This document shows positions 23,258 to 29,779 of a stretch of DNA of 29,909 nt, piece after piece. The translations under genes and the position numbers were made by a program. Each line of letters opens with the position of its first letter. Positions within the stretch are counted from its first letter, which is position 1. Under the pieces are notes generated by a model that searched no databases, was not told where the DNA came from, and saw nothing but the letters and a program-made list of their open reading frames with translations. This DNA is from JAGOZV01 sp964622895 (lineage in GTDB: Bacteria; Patescibacteriota; Saccharimonadia; Saccharimonadales; Saccharimonadaceae), in NCBI GenBank assembly GCA_964622895.1, contig CAZUSB010000004.1, positions 1 to 29,909 of the forward strand, written 5' to 3'.

Positions 23258-23895
23258 TTTTTACCTCCAGAAATTATTCCGCCCACGTCATTAATTATTT
23301 TATGCTTGGTATCTAAAACGTCACTTATAAATCTGTCTCTCACGCTCACGCGGTAGCTATATTCCTCTGGTGTCAATACGGTATAGTTCATCTCGGCTTC
23401 TTCTTTTCTTTCAATTGATTTGATGATGGATTTGAGTTTAGTGTCGGATACTTTTCCAATTATCAAAATGTCAATTTGACTAATAGAGCCGCGCACCAAT
23501 TTTCCTGCTAATATAACCGCATGTGCGCCAGTAAGATCTTCGAAGGTTTTGCTATAATATTGCATGGTTGGGTCTACCTTTGGTGGCAAACCTATAATTG
23601 GAGTCTCTTTTTGAGGCGTTCGCTCTTCCATTTCAATCTTCTCGTCAGAAAACAACGCTCTAAGCGGTATAAAATATTGGCTATTTTTGTCCACCTGGTA
23701 ATAGAGCTTGTTATCGGTTGTTTCGCTAGTTATGATTCCAACTTTTAACATATTTGATAGCTCACGCCGGACTGAATTTATTTGTTCGTCGATTATACGT
23801 GTGATTTCACGAACAAAATATGAATTATCCGGATTATTCATGAATAATTTTAATAATTTTACCCGAGTTTTTGAACCAAATAATGAGTCAATCAT
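23254..23895 (-). CDS. Winged-helix regulator fused to a degenerate nucleotidyltransferase-like domain
   Basis: Residues 1-75 form an ArsR-like winged helix (SLFGSKTRVKLLKLFMNNPD, then REITRIIDEQINSVRRELSNMLKVGII), suited to DNA binding. The second half (about 115-205) resembles the MNT/Pol-beta nucleotidyltransferase fold: GKLVRGSISQIDILIIG. The usual GS...SDxD reads SQID, so the first metal-binding Asp is Gln and catalysis is doubtful; it may instead sense a nucleotide. TAATAT ends seven bases before the ATG, with the TG of miaA's stop codon completing an extended -10, so a near-leaderless start is likely as well as read-through from miaA. The downstream MBL-like gene overlaps it by four bases. 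Confidence 0.75.
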   Translation of the reverse strand: MIDSLFGSKTRVKLLKLFMNNPDNSYFVREITRIIDEQINSVRRELSNMLKVGIITSETTDNKLYYQVDKNSQYFIPLRALFSDEKIEMEERTPQKETPIIGLPPKVDPTMQYYSKTFEDLTGAHAVILAGKLVRGSISQIDILIIGKVSDTKLKSIIKSIERKEEAEMNYTVLTPEEYSYRVSVRDRFISDVLDTKHKIINDVGGIISGGKK

Positions 23896-23908
23896 ATACT
23901 ATATATTA

Positions 23909-24847
23909 TCACATATCGAGTACATTAGCGATTTGTTGTGGGGCGTCTTTACGCGTCATCCATATTATGTGCTCGTTACGCCTGAACCAAGTTAGTTGTT
24001 TTTTAACTAATTTTTTGTCCAACCTTATCATTTCTTGCTGCTGGAGTTGTCTGCTTTTGGGGTGTCTTTTTATTGCAATATAGGCATTTGACTTCAAGGC
24101 TTCACTATCTATGTGATATAATTTTGATATTTTTTTGTACTCATCAGCTACCCCCTGCTTAAGCATATTCAAAATTCGTTGAACAATATTATTATCTAAC
24201 AGTTCCTTTTCCGTTGTAAGTCCAACTACAATATATCTATCATTCAACTCCTTATTTGGTGTTTCCACTGATACGCCTGACTTGTGTTTTTCTATAACAC
24301 GCACTAGATAACGTTTGTTGTTAAAATTACTAGGTTGCTTTATGTTGTTTTTTATACAATATTCTTGTAACTCTGCGACGGTCTTTTCGTTAAGTTGACG
24401 TCTTTTTTCTTGATCGACTACATCTTTGCTGCCGTCCTGGGACGCACCATCAAACTGATAATCATAAATCAAAGCATCTATATAAAGCCCCGACCCTCCA
24501 ACCACAATCGGTAATTTTCCTCTGCTCAAAATATCTTCTATTTTCTGCTCAGCGTAATTCTTAAAATCAACCACAGTAAAGGGAGCCCCAAAATCATCTA
24601 CCTCTTTTAAGTCTTCTGGGCCCACCAAGTCTATCCCCCAATGCATAACTCCCTCCCGCTCTTTGAAACTGGGTTTTGCTGAGGCGATATCGATATATTT
24701 GTATATCGCTCTAGAGTCAGCACTAATAATCTCGCCATTATATTTTTTGGCGATTTCAATAGCAAGACTGCTTTTTCCACTTGCCGTCGGTCCGACAATC
24801 ACCAAAACGGATGGCAGTCCACCCCCTCGTTTTGCCCGTGTCGACAT
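23909..24847 (-). CDS. miaA: tRNA dimethylallyltransferase
   Basis: MiaA transfers the dimethylallyl group to N6 of A37 in tRNAs that read codons starting with U. The 312-residue protein is full length. It has the P-loop GPTASGKS (19-26), the ISADSRAIY strand (usually SADSMQVY) and IASAKPS. VVGGSGLYIDAL follows near 115. The C-terminal tRNA-contact region is NAYIAIKRHPKSRQ, then KKQLTWFRRNE. It begins four bases after thrS, so the two genes form one operon. The lower conservation of the usual MQVY motif is minor. No MiaB candidate is in the window. Confidence 0.93.
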   Translation of the reverse strand: MSTRAKRGGGLPSVLVIVGPTASGKSSLAIEIAKKYNGEIISADSRAIYKYIDIASAKPSFKEREGVMHWGIDLVGPEDLKEVDDFGAPFTVVDFKNYAEQKIEDILSRGKLPIVVGGSGLYIDALIYDYQFDGASQDGSKDVVDQEKRRQLNEKTVAELQEYCIKNNIKQPSNFNNKRYLVRVIEKHKSGVSVETPNKELNDRYIVVGLTTEKELLDNNIVQRILNMLKQGVADEYKKISKLYHIDSEALKSNAYIAIKRHPKSRQLQQQEMIRLDKKLVKKQLTWFRRNEHIIWMTRKDAPQQIANVLDM

Positions 24848-24851
24848 ATGC

Positions 24852-26669
24852 CTATATACTCTTTAGATATTCACTTAACTTTGCGAGCAACACTTTTTCT
24901 TCTTTGCCGTCTTTAGTGCGTACACTAACTAGTCGATCGTCTTGATCCTTCGGACCAACTATCAACTGCACCGGCACTTTCATCTGGTTGGCTTCGCGAA
25001 TTTTTTTACCTAAACTTTCATTTCGTGAATCCACCGTAAAGCGCAATTCATTGTGTTTTACCGGCTCATTCAAGACAGTTTCACTCAGCACACCTGCGAC
25101 CTCATTAACATAATTTTCAACTTTGTCGTTTATTGTCAAAACACGAACCTGCTCTGGCGCCAACCAAAATGGAAACCATCCCGCGGTATGCTCAATCAGT
25201 ACACTCATAAAACGTTCTACCGACCCCAACAGTGCGCAGTGGATCATCACAGGCTGAGATTTGGCGCCATCACTTTCTGTATATTCAAGTTCAAACCTTT
25301 CAGGCTGTACAAAATCTAACTGTATAGTTGCAACCTGATGTTCCCGATCCAAGGCATCTGTCGCCATAAAATCAATTTTTGGCCCATAAAAAGCGGCCTC
25401 GCCTTTTTCTTCATAATATTCTAGACCATTTTCCTCTACGGCAGATTTTAATTGAGCTTCCGCTGACGCCCATAGCTCAGGATCACCCAGATACGAATCA
25501 CTGTCATCCCTATAACTGAGGCGCACTTTTAATTTCATGCCCAATTCTTCATATAATTGACGTGATGCATCTAAAAGTTTAGCGATCTCTGTCCGTATCT
25601 GATCGGGGCGAGCAAAAACGTGGCTATCATCTTGTGTCAATGAACGAACCCGACTAAGTCCACCGAGCTCACCAGTTTTTTCATCACGATAATCAGTAGT
25701 AGTCTCCAGATAACGAATCGGTAAGTCACGATAACTTCTTTGTTGGGATGCATAAATCTGAGTGTGATGCGGGCAATTCATTGGCTTTAGGGCCATTTGA
25801 TCGCTCGTCTCCTGGCTAGTAACCAAAAATAACTCATCACCAAACTTTGCCCAGTGGCCACTTCTTTCATAAAGATCCTTTTTTGTAATGTGTGGTGTCC
25901 AGACCTTCATAAAGCCATAATTTTGTCGTAATTGATTGGAATAATTTGCCAATAATTCACGCAAAATAGTACCTCTCGGAGTGAATAAAGGTAGGCCGAC
26001 CCCAACTAGTGGCGATGTCGTATATAGATCTAGTTCTTTTCCTAATAGACGGTGGTCGCGTTCTTTTGCCTGTTTAACCATTTCTAAATAATGATCAAGT
26101 TCATCTTGCGTCTCAAATGCCACACCATAAAGTCGCTGCATTTGTGGACGTTTTTCGTCGCCCCGCCAATAAGCACCTGCCACTTTTTCTATTTTAAATA
26201 CCCCAACCTGACCCGTGTCATCTACATGTGGGCCTCTACACAAGTCCACAAAATTTCCATTGGTATAAAAAGTTACATTCTCCACCGAAGAAGCATCGTC
26301 ACTAACCTCCACTCCTAGTTGAGCCGAGTCAATTTCACTAGCTCTCGTCGTACCCTCTCTTTTTAGGTCATTTAACAATTCTTCTTTATAAGGCTGTTTT
26401 GTCTTTTTTGCCCAATCAATTGCCTCATTAATCGGCAGAACGCTTTTTTCAAAAGTTTGTTTTTGATTAATAATCCGACGCATTTCTTTTTCTATACGTT
26501 TAAAATCACTTTCTGAGATTTTGTCATCGCCTAGATCTATATCATAATAAAATCCATTTTTTATGTATGGTCCGACGCCAAATTTTGCATGTGGCCAAAT
26601 CTGCTGTACAGCCGTCGCCATAATATGGGCTAAGCTATGACGCATTGTATTAAGTTTTTCGTTGTTCAT
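24852..26669 (-). CDS. thrS: Threonyl-tRNA synthetase lacking the N-terminal TGS domain
   Basis: ThrS charges tRNA-Thr and edits Ser-tRNA-Thr. The 605-residue product (usual length about 640) starts directly at the editing domain (RHSLAHIMATAVQQ), keeping HSLAH and the VDLCRGPHV motif. It continues with the class II core and the C-terminal anticodon-binding domain (VRVLTINDKVE ... VPVQLIVG). Zinc ligands are present: Cys in MNCPHH, His in TQDDSHVF and His in VMIHCALLGS. The frame is open further upstream to 26768, but the extra 33 residues are hydrophobic and unlike TGS. TGGTATAAT ends seven bases before 26669, so 26669 is the start of a nearly leaderless mRNA. Confidence 0.93.
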   Translation of the reverse strand: MNNEKLNTMRHSLAHIMATAVQQIWPHAKFGVGPYIKNGFYYDIDLGDDKISESDFKRIEKEMRRIINQKQTFEKSVLPINEAIDWAKKTKQPYKEELLNDLKREGTTRASEIDSAQLGVEVSDDASSVENVTFYTNGNFVDLCRGPHVDDTGQVGVFKIEKVAGAYWRGDEKRPQMQRLYGVAFETQDELDHYLEMVKQAKERDHRLLGKELDLYTTSPLVGVGLPLFTPRGTILRELLANYSNQLRQNYGFMKVWTPHITKKDLYERSGHWAKFGDELFLVTSQETSDQMALKPMNCPHHTQIYASQQRSYRDLPIRYLETTTDYRDEKTGELGGLSRVRSLTQDDSHVFARPDQIRTEIAKLLDASRQLYEELGMKLKVRLSYRDDSDSYLGDPELWASAEAQLKSAVEENGLEYYEEKGEAAFYGPKIDFMATDALDREHQVATIQLDFVQPERFELEYTESDGAKSQPVMIHCALLGSVERFMSVLIEHTAGWFPFWLAPEQVRVLTINDKVENYVNEVAGVLSETVLNEPVKHNELRFTVDSRNESLGKKIREANQMKVPVQLIVGPKDQDDRLVSVRTKDGKEEKVLLAKLSEYLKSI

Positions 26670-26676
26670 ACCTGTA

Positions 26677-26685
26677 ATTATACCA
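26677..26685 (-). promoter_or_regulatory. Extended -10 of thrS-miaA
   Basis: Minus strand TGGTATAAT (26685-26677); the predicted first transcribed base is one base before the ATG at 26669. This element decides the thrS start, since the longer frame would need translation through the promoter. Confidence 0.7.
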
Positions 26686-26737
26686 CGCAAGCAAGTTGTA
26701 ATCAGCTTTTCGGCTAGGATTAAAACTAAAATCGTTA

Positions 26738-26743
26738 TATAAT
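26738..26743 (+). promoter_or_regulatory. -10 element of tRNA-Val
   Basis: TATAAT, 30 bases upstream of the mature tRNA; the -35 is weak (TAGGAT). Confidence 0.5.
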
Positions 26744-26773
26744 AAAACCAGTTCCCAAGTTTTATCAAAATTT

Positions 26774-26850
26774 GGGCGCGTAGCTCAGCTGGCTAGAGCG
26801 CCTCATTGACGTTGAGGAGGTCGGGGGTTCAACTCCCTCCGCGCCCACCA
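26774..26850 (+). tRNA. tRNA-Val (GAC)
   Basis: The cloverleaf is complete. Acceptor GGGCGCG pairs with CGCGCCC; D-stem GCTC/GAGC; anticodon stem CCTCA/TGAGG with loop TTGACGT, anticodon GAC (reads GUC/GUU); T-loop TTCAACT. Discriminator A and CCA are encoded. Confidence 0.95.
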
Positions 26851-26855
26851 TTTAG

Positions 26856-26884
26856 AATCTCGTTTTTATAGACGAGGTTTTTTG
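26856..26884 (+). terminator. Terminator of tRNA-Val
   Basis: AATCTCGT (26856-26863) pairs with ACGAGGTT (26872-26879, one G-U), followed by TTTTT. Confidence 0.75.
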
Positions 26885-26979
26885 TTTCTCCACAAACCAA
26901 AGAAGTTATCCACGTCTATAAATTATGTTTTTCTCGTGAAATATAGCGTAAGTGGTATCTGTTGAGCGTAGGTGTTCCA

Positions 26980-27008
26980 TTGACAATAATGCTTATGTGT
27001 GCTACAAT
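26980..27008 (+). promoter_or_regulatory. Consensus promoter of the 41-codon gene
   Basis: Perfect -35 TTGACA (26980-26985), 17-base spacer, -10 TACAAT (27003-27008). The ATG at 27015 begins exactly six bases later, predicting transcription from the A of the start codon. Confidence 0.75.
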
Positions 27009-27014
27009 TAAAGT

Positions 27015-27140
27015 ATGGATAAAAAGAATAATATCCCCAGTGACAAACGACTTAGTAGTTTAGAGCGAATAAACCTCGCTTATGAGTACGATAAGACTTA
27101 TCGTGACATCGTAAAGCAGAACAAATCTCGCGTTAAATAG
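27015..27140 (+). CDS. Small leaderless gene, 41 residues, unknown function
   Basis: The product starts MDKKNNIPSDKRLSSLERIN and continues LAYEYDKTYRDIVKQNKSRV before a final Lys. It is very polar and basic, has no Cys or Trp and no membrane segment, and its middle (about 11-36) should be helical. The predicted transcript begins at the ATG itself, under one of the best promoters in the window. That makes it a credible gene although it is short. It is followed after 25 bases by two long hairpins (27166-27236 and 27273-27331) that would be part of its mRNA. I know no family for it; a nucleic-acid-binding or regulatory peptide would suit the composition, but that is a guess. Confidence 0.6.
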   Translation: MDKKNNIPSDKRLSSLERINLAYEYDKTYRDIVKQNKSRVK

Positions 27141-27165
27141 AATTTAGCCTAAATAGATTTTTAAC

Positions 27166-27236
27166 TTAAACAAAATAACGCCATCTTTGTAGACGAACAC
27201 CCTTTAGATCTACAAAGATAGCGTTATTTTGTTTAA
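27166..27236. repeat. Long hairpin 1: 28-bp inverted repeat with one mismatch
   Basis: Arms 27166-27193 and 27209-27236 pair over 28 positions with a single mismatch (27182/27220) around a 15-base loop (27194-27208). The outer arm ends in ATTTTGTTTAA, so it can act as a terminator on either strand for the small gene or the convergent GT2 operon. The loop contains CCCTTTAG (27200-27207), the exact complement of CTAAAGGG in the loop of hairpin 2. Confidence 0.9.
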
Positions 27237-27272
27237 TCATCAACTCTTACCTAGCTACACGGCTGGCTTTAT

Positions 27273-27331
27273 TTTCAAATCACCTCCTCATAGACCTAAA
27301 GGGAGCCCGTCTAGGAGGAGGTGATTTGAAA
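27273..27331. repeat. Long hairpin 2: 22-bp inverted repeat carrying SD and anti-SD sequences
   Basis: Arms 27273-27289 and 27315-27331 pair perfectly over 17 bp, then after one mismatch continue five more (27291-27295 with 27309-27313). The loop is 13 bases (27296-27308). The left arm contains ATCACCTCCT, identical to the conserved 3' end of 16S rRNA, and the right arm AGGAGGTGAT, a full Shine-Dalgarno. The loop starts with CTAAAGGG, complementary to the hairpin 1 loop. CAACTCT (27241-27247) and AGAGTTG (27355-27361) form a further outer pair around this hairpin. Confidence 0.9.
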
Positions 27332-27385
27332 TTAAAGTCCGGGGTTGCAAACTGAGAGTTGTTGCTTACCTATAGAAAGTAGCGT

Positions 27386-29062
27386 TTATTTCTTATTTTT
27401 AGACTTCTTTTGTGCTTTTGTCCGATCAACATCACCTATGGTCGCTTTTTCGGTAACGTCAAACTTATCTAGATACCTGCCAAAAAGTAACCTTCCCTGA
27501 GAATAAAGCGCTGACGACGCACTATAGGCTATCGCTGTTATTGGCATCAAAAACCATTGAATCAACATACCAAATGTCCGTGATTTTTTATAGCGCTCTG
27601 GGCGAGGAGGCAGAATCTTAAACGATATAAAAATTGTGATAAATAAACCAATCATCGCAATTTGTTGAATCAAGCTGACAGTATTTGGCAACTGATGCGC
27701 AGCGACACTACGTGCTGCTTCTGGGTTTAATAACAAAGGTATCCAGCCACCAACTGCCACTAAAATTGCAGTAGTCGCTAAAGTTACATTACCGTCTATC
27801 AAGCGAATAAGATGTCCCAACCCACTGCCTAGAGGTACCTCCCTGTCTTTAGATAACACTCTTGTAGCTACATACGGCACGTCTGAAGCGCCGTACGCCC
27901 ACCGCCTAGTTTGAATGAACTGCGCTTTTAGGGTCTTACCAAAAGTTTCCGATAAAACCGCATCTTGATATATCGGCAAATGAATCGGCAAAACGGAATA
28001 ATTTCCTTTAAACTTAAAGTAGCTACGCCAATATTGATGCCCGTCCTCTACGATAGTTCTCGTACTCCAAAAATCTGTCTCTATAAGTGCATCCATCGGT
28101 TGAGAGTGTGATGCAAAGTTACGAATTGAATGAGGACGCATCGAGCTAATGATATTCCAAAATGAATTACCTGTTGCAACTACTCGCATCGGCGCTGGTA
28201 CGTCCCAAATATTATTAGTAAACAAAGCAATCGGCTGGTAAGACATGTATTTTCGATTATCATGAACGATAAATTGATAGGTTAAACAGTCAAAATAGGA
28301 CACATATGGGCGGTTATCACTGTCTAACGTCGTCACGATGACATCTTCAGGCTGTATTTTACGACCTTCTAGCCAGCCCTTTAGGTATTTTCCAGCAAAC
28401 GTGATGTTTCCGCCCTTGCCAACGACCTCACCTGGAATATCTTTGGGGTGCTTTACAATCTCAAAAGCAAAAAACTTATCACTATATTCCTTTTGCAGAC
28501 GTTTGACCGTCTTTTCAATATCAGCGCCACCTCTTTCTTCGTAAGCGATAATCAAAATTATCTGCGAATTGTCGTAAGTCGTGTCATAAACCGCTTGAAT
28601 CGTCGGCTGTAATATATCATAAGACTCATTATAGGTAGCGACAATAATTGCATTATAGACTTGACTTGGTTTTGGGAAGTTCTGTGGACTCCCTACAATT
28701 GTTTTAACATCCTCAACGTACTGCTTCCACTGGAACTGCTCATTTTTGATACTCTTTATCTCTTGATATGTTTTTTGAGGGTTCTCTAAACTATTTAGCC
28801 GAGCATGCCAATCTACCTGTTGAGACTGATTCATCAGCGAACTTCCTTGCACGGTTCTGATTGCGATACCAACCGCTTTTAACAGCAAACTAATAATAAT
28901 CAAAAATAAATATAGTGTCGCAAGCATCGGCGAAACCAGGGACAAGAATATCATTAAAAATAAGGCGCCGTAACTTAACATTGCAGGCAACATTTCAAAG
29001 AAGCGGTATGAGAACGTTCTTTTGCCTAGCGGAATCTCTATATCATGTTCGGATAATGACAT
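27386..29062 (-). CDS. Membrane glycosyltransferase, family 2 (cellulose synthase-like)
   Basis: This 558-residue enzyme probably polymerises or transfers sugars at the cytoplasmic membrane. Two hydrophobic segments at about 25-70 precede the GT-A domain. The domain starts at YNAIIVATYNES, has DSD at 247-249, ED in IVEDGHQYW (339-340) and QTRRW (384-388): the D, DxD, (E)D and QxxRW signature of processive GT2 enzymes. Four further membrane segments follow (about 420-530), and the tail is very basic. A TTG at 29128 would extend the frame but overlaps the previous gene; the ATG at 29062, one base after that gene's stop (TAAAATG), is chosen. The acceptor and product are not predictable; surface glycan synthesis is likely. 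Confidence 0.85.
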   Translation of the reverse strand: MSLSEHDIEIPLGKRTFSYRFFEMLPAMLSYGALFLMIFLSLVSPMLATLYLFLIIISLLLKAVGIAIRTVQGSSLMNQSQQVDWHARLNSLENPQKTYQEIKSIKNEQFQWKQYVEDVKTIVGSPQNFPKPSQVYNAIIVATYNESYDILQPTIQAVYDTTYDNSQIILIIAYEERGGADIEKTVKRLQKEYSDKFFAFEIVKHPKDIPGEVVGKGGNITFAGKYLKGWLEGRKIQPEDVIVTTLDSDNRPYVSYFDCLTYQFIVHDNRKYMSYQPIALFTNNIWDVPAPMRVVATGNSFWNIISSMRPHSIRNFASHSQPMDALIETDFWSTRTIVEDGHQYWRSYFKFKGNYSVLPIHLPIYQDAVLSETFGKTLKAQFIQTRRWAYGASDVPYVATRVLSKDREVPLGSGLGHLIRLIDGNVTLATTAILVAVGGWIPLLLNPEAARSVAAHQLPNTVSLIQQIAMIGLFITIFISFKILPPRPERYKKSRTFGMLIQWFLMPITAIAYSASSALYSQGRLLFGRYLDKFDVTEKATIGDVDRTKAQKKSKNKK

Positions 29063-29063
29063 T

Positions 29064-29444
29064 TTATTGTACCGGTGACCAGATATTGATAATAGAGGCG
29101 GCCGTAAACCAAGCGATAATGGCGACAACTATACCGATGACAACGCAAAATAACGCAGCCGGCTTGCTATGGGTGGAATAAAGCTTGATTGCCATTGCGA
29201 CTGAAAATATAGCATTGATAAGCACAAAGCCTATAAAAACTAGTAGATAGTACCAGTGGTTTCTGTACAAATGAACCTCGCCATAGGCAGAATAACGATT
29301 AACCAGCTGTAACTCGCTCGGTCGTAAAGTAAAAGCAATATAGATAAGCTCAGCTACAGAGATGAGTACTAGAAAAATAACTGCCGTCATCAGTCTTCTG
29401 TCTCCCAGAATATATTTAAAGCTGGTTACTAATTTATCTTTCAT
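29064..29444 (-). CDS. Small three-segment membrane protein co-transcribed with the glycosyltransferase
   Basis: This 126-residue protein has three hydrophobic segments, at about residues 18-38, 65-86 and 95-121, with the loop between the first two (about 39-64) carrying charged residues (RPSELQLVNRYSAYGEVHLY). It has no catalytic motif. The stop codon is one base from the glycosyltransferase ATG, so translation is coupled; a partner or stability factor for the transferase is the best guess. The ATG lies 20 bases after the CCA end of tRNA-Thr, with no separate promoter seen, so both may arise from the tRNA transcript after RNase processing. Confidence 0.7.
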   Translation of the reverse strand: MKDKLVTSFKYILGDRRLMTAVIFLVLISVAELIYIAFTLRPSELQLVNRYSAYGEVHLYRNHWYYLLVFIGFVLINAIFSVAMAIKLYSTHSKPAALFCVVIGIVVAIIAWFTAASIINIWSPVQ

Positions 29445-29464
29445 ATTTTCTTGTTTGATTATCT

Positions 29465-29540
29465 TGGAGCCGCCATCCGGATTTGAACCGGAGACCTACG
29501 CTTTACGAAAGCGCCGCTCTACCAACTGAGCTATAGCGGC
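29465..29540 (-). tRNA. tRNA-Thr (CGT)
   Basis: Minus strand: acceptor GCCGCTA with TGGCGGC (one G-U), D-stem GCTC/GAGC, anticodon loop TTCGTAA with anticodon CGT (reads ACG), T-loop TTCAAAT. Discriminator U and CCA are encoded. The window also holds thrS. Confidence 0.95.
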
Positions 29541-29566
29541 ATACATCTCGTATGTTGCTAGCTATG

Positions 29567-29575
29567 ATTATAGCA
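29567..29575 (-). promoter_or_regulatory. Extended -10 of tRNA-Thr and probably the glycosyltransferase operon
   Basis: Minus strand TGCTATAAT, 26 bases before the tRNA 5' end; no good -35. Confidence 0.6.
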
Positions 29576-29614
29576 TAATTGAGAGCATTTTATCTACCAC
29601 CGACATTTTTGCTA

Positions 29615-29643
29615 TTGTCAACATAATGAAAAACTGCTATTAT
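29615..29643 (+). promoter_or_regulatory. Promoter of tRNA-Asp
   Basis: -35 TTGTCA (29615-29620), 17-base spacer, -10 TATTAT (29638-29643); the predicted start is about 12 bases before the mature tRNA. Confidence 0.6.
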
Positions 29644-29661
29644 TATATAAGTTCTTTTTAT

Positions 29662-29737
29662 GGGCTCGTAGTGAAGGGGTCATCACGCCTCCCTGTCACG
29701 GAGGAGATCGCCGGTTCAAATCCGGTCGAGCCCGCCA
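29662..29737 (+). tRNA. tRNA-Asp (GTC)
   Basis: Acceptor GGGCTCG/CGAGCCC, D-stem GTGA/TCAC, anticodon stem CCTCC/GGAGG with loop CTGTCAC, anticodon GTC. T-stem GCCGG/CCGGT (one G-U) with loop TTCAAAT. Discriminator G, as expected for Asp, and CCA are encoded. Confidence 0.95.
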
Positions 29738-29749
29738 GAAAAGATTATT

Positions 29750-29779
29750 AATATCACCGGTTAATCGGTGATATTTTTT
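29750..29779. terminator. Bidirectional terminator after tRNA-Asp
   Basis: AATATCACCG (29750-29759) pairs perfectly with CGGTGATATT (29766-29775), followed by TTTT on the plus strand; it also lies just after the stop codon of the convergent minus-strand gene. Confidence 0.85.

Noticed and set aside
26670..26768. N-terminal extension of ThrS by 33 residues
   Set aside because: It reads through an extended -10 promoter, is hydrophobic and has no TGS similarity.
26906..26914. DnaA-box-like TTATCCACG
   Set aside because: It is isolated, with no neighbouring boxes or AT-rich unwinding tract beyond the ordinary.
29063..29128. TTG start extending the glycosyltransferase by 22 residues
   Set aside because: It overlaps the upstream membrane-protein gene; the ATG one base after that gene's stop is the better coupled start.
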